A stretch of 64,000 bases of DNA from Planctomycetota bacterium (GTDB lineage: Bacteria > Planctomycetota > UBA1135 > GCA-002686595). The notes beneath the pieces are model-generated. The model did not search any database and had not been told where the DNA came from. It saw nothing but the letters and a program-made list of their open reading frames with translations. The first letter of the stretch is position 1; each line of letters begins with the position of its first letter. Made by a program: the position numbers and the translations under genes. Positions 7,401 to 16,684 of the stretch are shown one piece after another. The stretch spans positions 62,001 through 126,000 of the forward strand of contig JACKHV010000006.1 in NCBI GenBank assembly GCA_020638835.1, read 5' to 3'.

Positions 7401-9656
7401 TCAGCGCGGCTTGGCCGCCAAGTACTGGTTCGGCCAGTGCTGGTCGCGGTAGCCGTACTCCTCCGCCGCGTGCAGCGTGAGGTAGGCGTCCGCCAGGTGC
7501 GGCCGCGCCATCGCGGCCAAGTCGGCGCGTCCCGCCGCGATCACCGTGTTCGCGTGGTCGGCGCCGCGGATCGCTCCGACGGACATGACCGGGATCTTCG
7601 CTTCGTAGCGGATGCGCTCCGCGAAGGGCACCTGGTACATGCGGCCGTAGATCGGCTTCGAGGCGGGCGAGTTGCCGGCGCTCGAGACATCGATCAGCGG
7701 GCAGCCGCGTTGCTCGAGCCACTTCCCGAACTCGACCGCCTCGTCGAGCGTGAAGCCCTCGCCCTCGTCGTCCATCCAGTCCGTCGCGGAGATGCGCACG
7801 ATCAGCGGCTTGTGCGCGGGCCACACGGCGCGCACTGCGTCGTAGACCTCGAGCGGGAAGCGCGCGCGGTTCTCCAGGCTGCCGCCGTACTCGTCCTTCC
7901 GCTGGTTGGAGAGCGGGGAGAGGAAGCTCGAGAGCAGGTAACCGTGCGCCATGTGCAGCTCGATCAGGTCGAAGCCGGCTTCCTCGGAGCGACGCGCGGC
8001 GAGCACGAAGGCGTCGCGCACGCGGTCGAGCCCCGCACGGTCCAGCTCGCGCGGCGCGGGCCAACCGGCGTCGAAGGGGATCGGCGAAGGGCCTTCCGCC
8101 TGCCACGCTCTTTCGTTCGGGCCGAGCGGCGCGTCGCCCGCCGCGGACCACGGCAAGTGTGTCGACGCCTTGCGCCCGGCGTGCGCGAGCTGGATGCCGA
8201 TCTTCGACACGGAGTGCTCGTGCACGAAGTCGACGACGCGCTTCCAGGCGGCGACGTGTTCGGGCGCGTACATGCCGGCGCAGCCGTGCGTGATGCGACC
8301 TTCGGGCAGCACGTCCGTCATCTCGGTCATGACGAGGCCGGCGCCGCCGACCGCGCGGCTGCCGAGGTGCGTCAGGTGCCAGTCGTTCACGGTGCCGTCC
8401 TCGGCGGAGTACTGGCACATCGGCGAGACGACGATGCGGTTGACGAGCTCGAGCTCACCGACGCGGAAAGGCGTGAAGGCCGGCGGGGGCACCTTGCCGT
8501 CCGAGGTGAGCGGCGCGCCGCACTCGACGCGGAACTGCTCGGCGACGCGCTCCATCAGCGCGGGGTCGCGCATCGAGAGGTTGTCCCAGGTGATGCGCTT
8601 CGAGCGCGACATCAGGTTGAACTGGAAGATCAGCGGGTGCTGCCCCATGTAGCGGTACGAGTTCTCGAACCACTCGAGGCTGGGTTGCGCGGCGCGCTGC
8701 ACCTTGATCGCGTCGACGTAGCGATCCTCCTGGTATCCGGCGAGCGTCGCGGGGACGTCCGACCAGCCGCGCGTCTTGAACGACTCGGCGAGCGCGATCG
8801 CGTCCTCCATCGCGAGCTTCGTGCCCGAACCGATCGAGAAGTGCGCCGTGTGGGCGGCGTCGCCGATCAGCACGATGTTCCGGTAGTGCCAGCACTCGTT
8901 GCTGACGGTGGGGAAGGTGCGCCAGACCGACCGGTTGATCAGAACGTCGTGACCGTCGAGGTACTCTGCGAACAGCTCGCGCGTGAACTGCGCGGTCTCC
9001 TCCTCCGTCGCCTTGTCGAGGCCCGCCTTCTTCCAGGTCTCCTCGCGGCACTCGACGATCCACGTCGAGAGCCCGTCCGCGAAGGGATAGGCGTGCACCT
9101 GGAACAGGCCGTGCTCGGTCTCCTTGAACACGAAGGTGAAGGCGTCGAGCGGCTTCGTCGTGCCGAGCCAGCTGAACTTGCACTTGCGCCAGTCGAGGTG
9201 CGGGCGGAAGTGATCCGCGAAGCGCTCGCGGACCCCGGAGTTGATCCCGTCGGACGCGACGATCAAGTCGTAGCCTTCGAAGGCGGACAGGTCCTCGATC
9301 TCGGTCGAGAAGTGCAGCCGCACGCCGAGCTCCTTCGCGCGGTCTTGCAGCACCATCAACAGCACCTTGCGCGGGAAGCCGCAGAAGCCATGGCCCGTCG
9401 TGCGCACGCAAGTGTCGCCGTAGTAGGTGTCCATGTCCTTCCAGTAGATGAAGCGCTTCGTGATCTCGCGGTACGACTCCGCGTCGGCGCGCTCGAAGTT
9501 GCCGAGCGTCTCGTCGGAGAACACGACGCCCCAGCCGAAGGTGTCGTCGGCGCGGTTGCGCTCGTAGACGTCCACCTCGGCCTGCGGGAAGGCCTTCTTG
9601 ACCAGGATGGAGAAGTAGAGGCCGCCGGGGCCTCCTCCGATGCAGGCGATCTTCAT
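7401..9656 (-). CDS. Bifunctional salicylyl-CoA 5-hydroxylase-like monooxygenase / old yellow enzyme oxidoreductase
   Basis: 751 residues in two parts. Residues 1-370 are a flavoprotein monooxygenase: FAD-binding CIGGGPGG at about 5, an ASDG motif near 136, and IGDAAHTAHFSIGSG near 278. Residues about 385-751 are an old yellow enzyme (FMN) barrel: SPMCQYSAEDG, LAHAGRK, HMAHGYLLSSFLSP and GGSLENRARF. This fusion is known in databases as bifunctional salicylyl-CoA 5-hydroxylase/oxidoreductase, used in aromatic acyl-CoA breakdown to hydroxylate a ring attached to CoA. The ATG at 9656 is followed directly by the Rossmann strand. The acyl-CoA ligase two genes upstream (11412-13106) could make a CoA substrate, but that link is inference. 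Substrate not determined. Confidence 0.88.
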   Translation of the reverse strand: MKIACIGGGPGGLYFSILVKKAFPQAEVDVYERNRADDTFGWGVVFSDETLGNFERADAESYREITKRFIYWKDMDTYYGDTCVRTTGHGFCGFPRKVLLMVLQDRAKELGVRLHFSTEIEDLSAFEGYDLIVASDGINSGVRERFADHFRPHLDWRKCKFSWLGTTKPLDAFTFVFKETEHGLFQVHAYPFADGLSTWIVECREETWKKAGLDKATEEETAQFTRELFAEYLDGHDVLINRSVWRTFPTVSNECWHYRNIVLIGDAAHTAHFSIGSGTKLAMEDAIALAESFKTRGWSDVPATLAGYQEDRYVDAIKVQRAAQPSLEWFENSYRYMGQHPLIFQFNLMSRSKRITWDNLSMRDPALMERVAEQFRVECGAPLTSDGKVPPPAFTPFRVGELELVNRIVVSPMCQYSAEDGTVNDWHLTHLGSRAVGGAGLVMTEMTDVLPEGRITHGCAGMYAPEHVAAWKRVVDFVHEHSVSKIGIQLAHAGRKASTHLPWSAAGDAPLGPNERAWQAEGPSPIPFDAGWPAPRELDRAGLDRVRDAFVLAARRSEEAGFDLIELHMAHGYLLSSFLSPLSNQRKDEYGGSLENRARFPLEVYDAVRAVWPAHKPLIVRISATDWMDDEGEGFTLDEAVEFGKWLEQRGCPLIDVSSAGNSPASKPIYGRMYQVPFAERIRYEAKIPVMSVGAIRGADHANTVIAAGRADLAAMARPHLADAYLTLHAAEEYGYRDQHWPNQYLAAKPR

Positions 9657-9755
9657 CGTCGTTGTCTGTGTTGCGGGCGCCGCGTCACGGCTGGGGGCAA
9701 GATCCTAGCATCGCGCGCGGCACGAAGCGTTGCGCCGATCGCTCGCAGCCCGTCG

Positions 9756-10613
9756 TCAGCGCGTCGATCGCGGCGGCTGTCGGTACTGTCCCGCCGACTT
9801 CTGACCGAGGCCGGCCGAAGCGATCGTCGCTTCCTGGACGCCGCGGGCGAGCACGCTGCGCAGCTTGCCGTCCTCGAGGGAGAGCAGTGCCGAGATCGTG
9901 CAGCCCGCCGGCGTGGTGACTTCGTCCTTCAGCGCGGCCGGGTGCTTGCCGCTACCCAGCACCATGCGCGCAGCGCCTTGCACCATCTGCGCCGCGAGCG
10001 TCGTTGCCGCGGCGCGCGGCAGGCCGACCATTACGCCGCCTTCGCTCAGCGCTTCGATGATCACGTAGACGAAGGCGGGACCCGAGGCCGAGAGCCCCGT
10101 GACGGCGTCCATGTGTTCTTCGTCGAGGCGCATCACGCGACCGAGCGGCGTGAACAGGCGCTCGGCGTACGCGAGGTGTTCGTCACCCGCGTCGCGACCG
10201 GCGCTGAGCACCGTCATGCCTTCGCGGATGCGGCACGGCGTGTTCGGCATGGCGCGCACGATCGGCAGCGCGCGCTGCGCCGCCTTCTCGATCGAATCGG
10301 TCGAGACTCCCGCGGCGATCGAGACGAGCAGTGGGTCGTGGGTGAGCGCGTCCTCGTCGGCCAGCTCGGTGAGCAGCTCGCCGAGCTGCTTCGGCTTTAC
10401 GCAGAGCAGGATCACTTCGGCGCTCGCCGCGGCGGATGCGCTGTCGAGCGACACCTCGATGCCGAGCTCCTCGGCGGCCGACTCCGCCGCTTCCTTGCGC
10501 CGCGCCGTCCCGACGATCTTGCGCGGGTCGTGCCCCGCCTCGAGCAGTCCGCGCACCAAGGTGCGGCCCATCGTGCCGAGCCCCAAGACCGCCAAGCGCT
10601 TCGAGTCGTCCAT
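9756..10613 (-). CDS. proC: Pyrroline-5-carboxylate reductase
   Basis: 285 residues. It catalyses the last step of proline synthesis, NAD(P)H-dependent reduction of pyrroline-5-carboxylate, in the cytoplasm. The N-terminal Rossmann motif GLGTMG is at 11-16, VKPKQ near 73, and the family signature SGPAFVYVIIEAL...G with DEVTTPAGCTI lies in the helical C-terminal half. Length is slightly above the usual 265-275 because of a short basic tail (QYRQPPRSTR). The ATG lies 6 bases after a TAGAGT box with no Shine-Dalgarno, so the mRNA may be leaderless. No other proline genes are adjacent. Confidence 0.95.
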   Translation of the reverse strand: MDDSKRLAVLGLGTMGRTLVRGLLEAGHDPRKIVGTARRKEAAESAAEELGIEVSLDSASAAASAEVILLCVKPKQLGELLTELADEDALTHDPLLVSIAAGVSTDSIEKAAQRALPIVRAMPNTPCRIREGMTVLSAGRDAGDEHLAYAERLFTPLGRVMRLDEEHMDAVTGLSASGPAFVYVIIEALSEGGVMVGLPRAAATTLAAQMVQGAARMVLGSGKHPAALKDEVTTPAGCTISALLSLEDGKLRSVLARGVQEATIASAGLGQKSAGQYRQPPRSTR

Positions 10614-10619
10614 GCGGGC

Positions 10620-10625
10620 ACTCTA
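10620..10625 (-). promoter_or_regulatory. -10-like TAGAGT 6 bases before proC (leaderless candidate)
   Basis: On the minus strand the order is TAGAGT, GCCCGC, ATG. The same 6-base spacer GCCCGC separates TATCCT from the moaA start at 22297. The spacing fits transcription beginning at the start codon. Confidence 0.45.
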
Positions 10626-10666
10626 GCAAGCAAACAGCTGAAGCGACGCGGTCGGCCCCCGTGCTC

Positions 10667-11389
10667 TCAGTCCTCGCCCAGCTCGGCGAGGTAAAGCGCA
10701 CGCAACTCCCGCGCGTATTCGCGGACGCGCTCGGCGCTCCATCCCTCGGTCGGGATCGGAGGATGCGCGACGAGGCGCACCGTGCCGGGCCGCGCGATCC
10801 ACGCGCCGTGCGGGAGCACCTTCGGGATCCCGTGCATCACCAGTGGGACGATCGGCACGCCGGTCGTGCGGGCGAGGTGGAAGGTGCCCAGCTTGAACTC
10901 GCCGAGGCGTCCGTCACGCGAACGCGTTCCTTCCGGCGAGATGACCACGGCGGCGCGTTCCGCGCGAATGCGCCGACCGGCTTCCTGCAGCGAGGCGATC
11001 GCGCGCTCGAGGTGCTCACGCTCGACCGGAATCATGCGCGTGGCGCGGAACGCCCAGCCGATCAGCGGAACGCGCCCGAGCTCGCGCTTGTAGAGCACGA
11101 GCGGGCGATCCGGAGCGTGCGCGGCGAGCAACGGGATGTCGAGCAGGCTGACGTGGTTGAACACGATGATGCGCGGCTCGTCGCTGAACAGGAACTCGCG
11201 ACCCTCGAGCTCGACCGAGACGCCGAGCGCGCGCAGTGCGAAGCGACCCCACGGTCGCACGATCGCGCCGAGGCGCGGACGGATCAGCCCGGGCGCGAGC
11301 AGAGCGACGAGCCCGATCAAGCCGCTCCACACGAGCAGGATCAGCACGACGGGGACCGTCAGGACGACGTTGCGCCGGCGCAAGAGCAT
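10667..11389 (-). CDS. plsC: 1-acyl-sn-glycerol-3-phosphate acyltransferase (PlsC family)
   Basis: 240 residues. It transfers an acyl chain to lysophosphatidic acid to make phosphatidic acid at the cytoplasmic membrane. An N-terminal hydrophobic segment (VLTVPVVLILLVWSGLIGLV) anchors the protein. The catalytic NHVSLLD motif (HX4D) is near residue 78 and the substrate-binding SPEGTRS motif near 151. The start lies 22 bases past the stop of the acyl-CoA ligase gene, so the two are probably co-transcribed, consistent with a shared role in fatty acid use. Confidence 0.92.
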   Translation of the reverse strand: MLLRRRNVVLTVPVVLILLVWSGLIGLVALLAPGLIRPRLGAIVRPWGRFALRALGVSVELEGREFLFSDEPRIIVFNHVSLLDIPLLAAHAPDRPLVLYKRELGRVPLIGWAFRATRMIPVEREHLERAIASLQEAGRRIRAERAAVVISPEGTRSRDGRLGEFKLGTFHLARTTGVPIVPLVMHGIPKVLPHGAWIARPGTVRLVAHPPIPTEGWSAERVREYARELRALYLAELGED

Positions 11390-11411
11390 CCACCAGGGCG
11401 AGCGCGGCGAC

Positions 11412-13106
11412 TCAGGCGAGGCCGCGGCGCACGAGCTCGCGGTCGCGCAGCTCGCGGCGCAGGACCTTCAGCACGTTGCTCTTCGGCAACTCGTCCAAGA
11501 ACTCGATCTCGTCCGGCACCTTGTACTTGGCGAGCTCCTTCGCGCAGAACTCGCGGATCTCCTCCACCCCGAGCTTCGCGCCGGGTTGCAGCACGACGAA
11601 CGACTTCACCGTCTCGATGCGTCGCGGATGGGGGACGCCGATCGTCGCGGCCTCGAGGATCAGCGGGTGCGACATGAGCACGCCGTCGACCTCGTCCGGA
11701 TAGACCTTCAGGCCGTTGCAGTTGATCATGTCCTTCATGCGGCCCTCGATCTTGAAGAAGCCGTCTTCGTCGATCGAGGCGAGGTCGCCGGTGTGGAACC
11801 AACCGTCGCGCAGGGCGTCGGCCGTCTGATCGGGCTGCTTCCAGTAGCCGCGCATCACCTGGGGTCCCTTCAGCAACAGCTCGCCGACCTCGCCGGTCGG
11901 CAGTTCCTTCACGCCGTCGTCGGGGTCGACGACGCGCGCGTCCGTGTCGGGGACCGGGATGCCGATCGAACCGACCTTGCGCAGACCGGAGAGCGGGTTG
12001 ACGTGCGTCACCGGCGACGTCTCCGACAGGCCGAAGCCCTCGAGGATGCGCGAGCTCGTCAGCTGCTCGAAGCGGCGCAACACGTCGTCCGCGATCGGCG
12101 CCGAACCAGACACGCAGACGCGCAACTTCGACAGGTCGCGCTGGTCGATGCGCGGGAAGTGGTTGATCGAGTTGAACAGCGCGGGGACCCCCGGGAAGAT
12201 CGTCACGTGGTGACTCTCGAGGTTGTTCACCAGCTCCTTGATGTCCCGCGGGTTCGGCTGGAGCACGATCTTCGCGCCGATGCGCAGAGACAGATTCATG
12301 CAGACCGTCATGCCGAAGACGTGGAACAGCGGCAGGCAGGACATCATCACCTCGGGGCCGCTGCCGGCTGCGCCGATCAGCACCTGCTCGCACTGTTGCA
12401 CGTTGACCGAGAGGTTCCGGTGCGTGAGTTCGGCGCCCTTCGAGCGTCCCGTCGTCCCGCCCGTGTACTGCAGCACCGCGATCTCGTTCAGGTCGATCTC
12501 GGGGCGCGGCGCGTCGGGTGAGCTCGACTCGACGAGCTGCATGAACGAGTGCACGCCGTCGCCGAACTCGACCTTCGCGATCGTCGGCGGGTTCGAGCGC
12601 CGGAGCTTGAGCGGCGCGAGCCAGCTCAGCGGGAAGCGCATGTAGTCCGGGATCGACGCGACGACGTAGTGCCGTGGCGAGAGCTTGGAGCGGTCGGCCG
12701 CGATCGTCTGCTCGTAGAGGAAGTCGGCGGTCACCGCGACGTCGATCTCGGCGTCGTTCCACTGGTGCTCGAGCTCGTGCGACGTGTAGAGCGGGTTCGT
12801 CAGCACGACCTGCGCGCGGATGGCGAGCGCGGCCTGGTATGCGATCACCGTCTGCGGGAGGTTCGGCAAGTGGATCGCGACGCGTCGCCCCGGACCGACG
12901 CCGAGGTCCGCGAGCGCGCGACCGAAGCGCGAAACGTGGTCGTCGAGCTCGCGGTAGCTGAGCTCGCGGTTGAAGAACGCCAGAGCCGGCGCGTCCGGAG
13001 TGCGCCGGGCGGTGTCGCGAAGGAACTCGGGGAGCGCCCGCTCCTCGTAGTCGATCGAGGTCGGCGTGCCGGCCGGGTAGTGACGATGCCAGATGCGTTC
13101 TTCCAC
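11412..13106 (-). CDS. fadD: Long-chain acyl-CoA synthetase (FadD-like)
   Basis: 564 residues from GTG at 13106, chosen because GAGGA lies just upstream and the protein then starts MEERIWHRHYPAG as in the family. It belongs to the ANL adenylating enzymes, activating a fatty acid with ATP and CoA. The P-loop-like motif YTGGTTGRSKGAE is near 207, GFGLSETSP near 347, TGDLASID near 437 and the C-terminal catalytic lysine region PKSNVLKVLRREL at the end. It is followed by plsC. An aromatic or branched acid substrate cannot be ruled out. Confidence 0.9.
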   Translation of the reverse strand: MEERIWHRHYPAGTPTSIDYEERALPEFLRDTARRTPDAPALAFFNRELSYRELDDHVSRFGRALADLGVGPGRRVAIHLPNLPQTVIAYQAALAIRAQVVLTNPLYTSHELEHQWNDAEIDVAVTADFLYEQTIAADRSKLSPRHYVVASIPDYMRFPLSWLAPLKLRRSNPPTIAKVEFGDGVHSFMQLVESSSPDAPRPEIDLNEIAVLQYTGGTTGRSKGAELTHRNLSVNVQQCEQVLIGAAGSGPEVMMSCLPLFHVFGMTVCMNLSLRIGAKIVLQPNPRDIKELVNNLESHHVTIFPGVPALFNSINHFPRIDQRDLSKLRVCVSGSAPIADDVLRRFEQLTSSRILEGFGLSETSPVTHVNPLSGLRKVGSIGIPVPDTDARVVDPDDGVKELPTGEVGELLLKGPQVMRGYWKQPDQTADALRDGWFHTGDLASIDEDGFFKIEGRMKDMINCNGLKVYPDEVDGVLMSHPLILEAATIGVPHPRRIETVKSFVVLQPGAKLGVEEIREFCAKELAKYKVPDEIEFLDELPKSNVLKVLRRELRDRELVRRGLA

Positions 13107-13302
13107 GGGTTCCTCCGCCGGCGAGCATGCCGATCCGCGGTGCGCTTGCCTAGTGCGCCGACCGGCGTGACGCGCGGCGCGCGGGGCGGAGCGCCGATGT
13201 CGATCAGTCGGGCGAATCGATCGGCGTAGTGCGACTGCGCGCCGCGCTCGGGCATGCGCCGGTAGCCTTCGAGATCGCGGCGTGCACTCACGCTTCGAGA
13301 AC

Positions 13303-13692
13303 ATGAACCTCGCCATCCTCGACCTCGCCTGGCAGGCGGACTGGAACGCGACGCTCGGCTGGAGCCTGGTGATCGCGGGCTTCGTCTGGGGCGCCGTGCT
13401 CGGGCTCGGCTTCCACGACGAGGACTACCTCGGCGGCTACCCGAGCTTCCGTCGGCGCCTGCTGCGCCTCGGCCACGTCGCGTGCGTCGCGCTCGGCGCC
13501 TTCAACGTCTTCTGGTCGACGCTGACGCTCGACGCCTCCGCCGTGGCGTGGGGCGGTTGCGCCTGGGCGCTCGGCGGGGTGCTGATGCCGACCGTCTGCG
13601 CGCTGAGCGCCTGGCGGTCGCGCTTCCGCCACTTGTTCTTCCTCCCCGTGCTCGGCGTGTTGCTGGGCGCCGTGAACGGACTGCTGCAATGA
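13303..13692 (+). CDS. Small integral membrane protein, unknown function
   Basis: 129 residues from ATG at 13303; an in-frame ATG at 13282 is possible but adds only a polar lead. Four hydrophobic helices are visible (about 13-33, 50-68, 76-98, 105-128), separated by short Arg-rich loops. Its stop overlaps the start of the radical SAM gene by four bases (ATGA), which implies translational coupling. It shows no resemblance I can name. It may be a membrane partner of the radical SAM protein, but only the coupling supports that. Confidence 0.7.
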   Translation: MNLAILDLAWQADWNATLGWSLVIAGFVWGAVLGLGFHDEDYLGGYPSFRRRLLRLGHVACVALGAFNVFWSTLTLDASAVAWGGCAWALGGVLMPTVCALSAWRSRFRHLFFLPVLGVLLGAVNGLLQ

Positions 13693-15047
13693 AGATCGGA
13701 TTCCTCGCGATGAGCGGCGTGCGTGCTTGTGACGCCGAGCTGCTCGAGCTCGGACTCACGCTGCCCGGCTTCGTCGAGCGCAGCAAACAAGTCGCCTCCC
13801 TGCCCAGCCTCGGCCTGCTGCTGTTGGCCGGTGCGACCCCCGCAGGCCACGAGCTGCGGTACGCGGAAGCCGACCGCGAAGGCGTCGAACCTGCTTGGCT
13901 CGAAGCATGCGACCTGGTGGCGATCAGTACTTTCACGGCGCAGGTGCGCGAGGCCTATCGCATCGCGGACCGTCTCCGCGCGGCGGGCGTGCAGGTCGCG
14001 ATGGGGGGCCTGCACGTCTCCGCGCTCCCCGAGGAAGCGCTCGAGCACGCCGATTGGGTCGTCGTGGGCGAAGGCGAGAACGTCTGGCCCGAACTCGTCC
14101 GGCGCGTCGCGCTGGGTGAGCGCGGCGGACTGCTGCGCGCGAGCGACTTTGAGCCCGTCCGGATCGCCGAGCTGCCGGTCCCGCGCTACGACTTGCTCGA
14201 AGATCGCGCGTACAACCGCTTCACGCTGCAGACGACGCGCGGTTGTCCGTGGCGCTGCGAGTTCTGCGCGTCGACCGTGATGCTCGGCGAGCCGTACCGC
14301 AAGCGGCCCGTCGCACAGGTCATGCGCGACCTCCGCGCGCTGCGGGCGGTGCGCCGTGAGCCCTTCCTCGAGTTCGCCGACGACAACACTTTCGTCGACC
14401 CGAGCTGGGGCCGCGAGCTGTGCGACGCACTGCGGCCCGAGGGCCTGCACTGGTTCACGGAGACCGACCTCTCGATCGCGGACCACCCCGCGCTGCTCGA
14501 CGCGATGGCGCGTTCCGGCTGTCGACAGGTGCTGATCGGGCTCGAGGCGACGGACGCGGCGGTCCTCGGCGGGGTCGAGCGCAACGGCGACTTCAAGGCG
14601 CGGCGCGTCTCCGATCAGATCGACGCGATCCGGCGCATCCAAGCGCGCGGAATCACGGTCAACGGCTGCTTCGTGCTCGGACTCGACGGACAGGGCCCCG
14701 AGTGCTTCGACCAGGTGGCGGACTTCGTCGAGAGGAGCGGGCTCTACGAGGTGCAGATCACCGTGCAGACGCCTTTCCCGGGCACGCCGCTCTACGGCCG
14801 TCTCATGTCGGAAGGGCGCGTCATCGATCCGGAGCGCTGGGAGGTCTGCACGCTGTTCGACGTGAACTTCCTGCCGACGGACATGACGCCGGAAGCGTTG
14901 CGCCGCGGGCTGCACGACCTGTCGCGGCGCCTGTACGGCGCGGAGGCCGTCGCGCGCCGGCGCGAGCGCTACTTCCGACGCTTACGGGGAGCGCGGCGGA
15001 CGCGGGCGAACTCGTCACGCGCGCCGCTCGTGCGCCGACGCGCGTGA
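13689..15047 (+). CDS. B12-binding-domain radical SAM protein
   Basis: 452 residues. An N-terminal cobalamin-binding-like domain (about 1-150; GGLHVSALPEEAL, VVGEGENVW) is followed by a radical SAM core with CPWRCEFC, Cys at about 186, 190 and 193, to hold the [4Fe-4S] cluster. The order matches the B12-binding radical SAM superfamily (hopanoid, BchE-like and related methyltransferases). The classic DxHxxG of cobalamin ligation is not obvious, so B12 may bind base-off or not at all. ATG at 13689 overlaps the upstream stop. The C-terminus is very basic. Substrate unknown. Confidence 0.88.
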   Translation: MKIGFLAMSGVRACDAELLELGLTLPGFVERSKQVASLPSLGLLLLAGATPAGHELRYAEADREGVEPAWLEACDLVAISTFTAQVREAYRIADRLRAAGVQVAMGGLHVSALPEEALEHADWVVVGEGENVWPELVRRVALGERGGLLRASDFEPVRIAELPVPRYDLLEDRAYNRFTLQTTRGCPWRCEFCASTVMLGEPYRKRPVAQVMRDLRALRAVRREPFLEFADDNTFVDPSWGRELCDALRPEGLHWFTETDLSIADHPALLDAMARSGCRQVLIGLEATDAAVLGGVERNGDFKARRVSDQIDAIRRIQARGITVNGCFVLGLDGQGPECFDQVADFVERSGLYEVQITVQTPFPGTPLYGRLMSEGRVIDPERWEVCTLFDVNFLPTDMTPEALRRGLHDLSRRLYGAEAVARRRERYFRRLRGARRTRANSSRAPLVRRRA

Positions 15048-15100
15048 TCGCTCCCGGTGCGGAATTCTCGCCGGACGGCTCGTGCACGGCCGCGCCTCGA

Positions 15101-15106
15101 TAACAT
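15101..15106 (+). promoter_or_regulatory. -10-like TAACAT 9 bases before the SRPBCC gene (leaderless candidate)
   Basis: TAACAT, nine bases, then ATG at 15116, with no Shine-Dalgarno between. The pattern is the same as at 6019-6024. Confidence 0.35.
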
Positions 15107-15115
15107 CCGTCGGCC

Positions 15116-15691
15116 ATGACCGACCCGACTCCGAAGGTGACCACCACCGCGCGCGGCATGTGGCTCGCGCTGGGCTTCGTGCTGAGCCTGTTCCTCGTGC
15201 CGTACTTCATCGGCTTCACGCTCCCCGACGACTACGAGGGAGCCGTGCAGGTCGACGTCGCCTTCGAGCCGCAGCGCGTGTGGGACGAGTTGATGCGACA
15301 CGACGCGCACCCGCTGGCCGGCGGCAGCGTCCAAGCCGTCGTCGAGCTGCCCGCGACCGAGACGGGGCCGGCGTGGGAAGAACACCTGGAGCGTGCACAA
15401 CTCGTCGTGGAGACGCGCGTGATGCAACCACCGACGAGGCTCGAGCGCGTGGCGCTCGACCGCTCCAACGGCGTCGAGTCGACCTGGCAGTACGAGCTGA
15501 CGCCGATCGACGGCGGGACGCGTTTGCTCGCGCGGCAACACCTGCGCATCACCGAACCGAGCTTCGCGACGCCCTACTTCCGCGTCTTCACCCACTACCT
15601 CGACTTCGCGCAGCAGGCGCCCCGCGACCAGGTCGAGTCCGTCGTGCGCGCGCTCGGCGTCGACGACTTCGAGGTCGTTCCGGTGAACTGA
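15116..15691 (+). CDS. Membrane-anchored SRPBCC-like protein
   Basis: 191 residues. One N-terminal membrane segment (about 15-37, WLALGFVLSLFLVPYFIGF) is followed by a domain with the START/SRPBCC pattern: a VQVDVAFEPQRVWDELMR opening, where polyketide-cyclase-like proteins have their first strand and helix, and a late WQYELTPIDGGTRLLARQ strand pair. Such folds bind hydrophobic ligands. There is no catalytic signature. It faces the convergent gene at 15700 across only eight bases. Confidence 0.7.
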   Translation: MTDPTPKVTTTARGMWLALGFVLSLFLVPYFIGFTLPDDYEGAVQVDVAFEPQRVWDELMRHDAHPLAGGSVQAVVELPATETGPAWEEHLERAQLVVETRVMQPPTRLERVALDRSNGVESTWQYELTPIDGGTRLLARQHLRITEPSFATPYFRVFTHYLDFAQQAPRDQVESVVRALGVDDFEVVPVN

Positions 15692-15699
15692 ACGGCGAA

Positions 15700-16395
15700 C
15701 TAGCCGGCGACCTGCTCGAAGTGCTCGCGCAGCAGCGCGGTGAGCTCGCTGGAGCGGGCGCACTGCTCGAGGCCGGAGATCCGCATGCGGCGCGGCTTGG
15801 CGCCGTCCTGCAGGCGCAGGTCGATCAGGTGCGCGAGCAGCGCCAGCGGCACGCGGCGCAAGCGGCTGCAGTCGATCGACCAGACGGCCGAACGCGGCGT
15901 GATCTCCCAGAGCACCGTCAGGTCCTCGAGCAGCTGGTCCAGCTCGGCCGTGTTCGTCGAGTCGGGCACGCAGAGCGCGAAGCCGCCGCGCTCCGGCCGC
16001 GCGCTGAGGCGGCGCCGGGGCGCCTTCGCCTTGCGCTCCGACGGTAGCGGTTCGGCCGTGAGCGGCGCGCCGAGTTCCGCGCCTTCGTGCGCGGCCAGTT
16101 CGATGCGCGCGAGAAGCTGCAGGAAGACGTCGTAGTCTTCGATGCTCGCCGGAAGGTCGCAGCAGGCGAGTTCCCACAGGCGCGTCTCGAGCTCGCGGCA
16201 GTAGAGCGGCAAGGCGCCGGGCATGCGCAGTCGTCCGAAGTCGGCGATGCGTGCGATCTCCGCGAGGTGCAGACCGAGGTCGGGCTCGACGCCGCGATCG
16301 ATCACACGCAGGGAGTGACGGAGGGACTGGATCGCCGAGTGCAGTTCCGAGTGGCTACGGATCGGCTCCAGTGCTGCCTTGGGGGGGAGGTTCAT
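15700..16395 (-). CDS. Unknown protein with a C-terminal STAS-like region
   Basis: 231 residues, no signal peptide, probably cytoplasmic. Residues about 1-110 look helical. Residues about 135-230 (GFALCVPDSTNTAELDQLL, SAVWSIDCSRLRRVPLALLAHLIDL) have the strand-helix rhythm of anti-sigma-factor-antagonist (STAS) domains, with D-C-S-R where a phosphoacceptor Ser often sits. A role in partner-switching regulation is possible, but no kinase or phosphatase gene is nearby. The start ATG is preceded by a C-run and no Shine-Dalgarno. Confidence 0.65.
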   Translation of the reverse strand: MNLPPKAALEPIRSHSELHSAIQSLRHSLRVIDRGVEPDLGLHLAEIARIADFGRLRMPGALPLYCRELETRLWELACCDLPASIEDYDVFLQLLARIELAAHEGAELGAPLTAEPLPSERKAKAPRRRLSARPERGGFALCVPDSTNTAELDQLLEDLTVLWEITPRSAVWSIDCSRLRRVPLALLAHLIDLRLQDGAKPRRMRISGLEQCARSSELTALLREHFEQVAG

Positions 16396-16492
16396 GGGGG
16401 GAGGAGGCGCTGGCTTACCATCTCGTACGTCGAAAGGCAGGCCGGCAGATCCGGAGTTCGGAGTTCGCGCGATCCGGAACCGGCGTTTCGCT

Positions 16493-16516
16493 CGCGGGAG
16501 GGTTCACCCTCTCGCG
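16493..16516 (-). terminator. Hairpin between the 505-residue protein gene and the STAS-like gene
   Basis: A 10-bp stem with one G-T wobble and a TTCA loop, about 170 bases past the stop at 16685. No T-tract. The remainder of 16396-16684 shows no gene or RNA that I can support. Confidence 0.35.
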
Positions 16517-16684
16517 CGCGGCGTGGTCGGCGCGCCGCCGGCGTGCGCGTTCCCTGACTGATCGGCAAGCAGGCGCCGCGCGTGTCGAGACTGTCCACTC
16601 GAATCGGCGCAGGTCGCAGGGACGGGACGACACCGTTCGGAGCGAAGCGCGGGCGCGCGCGACCGCGCGCCTCGATTCGAGTCA

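Noticed and set aside
9782..9793. A GTACTGTCCCG match resembling the palindrome end motif near the end of proC
   Set aside because: No inverted copy was found nearby and it lies inside a coding region; nine of eleven matches without an arm is weak. It could be a decayed remnant, but I cannot support it.
16396..16684. Search for a tRNA or small RNA in this gap
   Set aside because: A GGTTCACCC-like segment is present but it is part of a simple hairpin; no acceptor stem or cloverleaf could be fitted.
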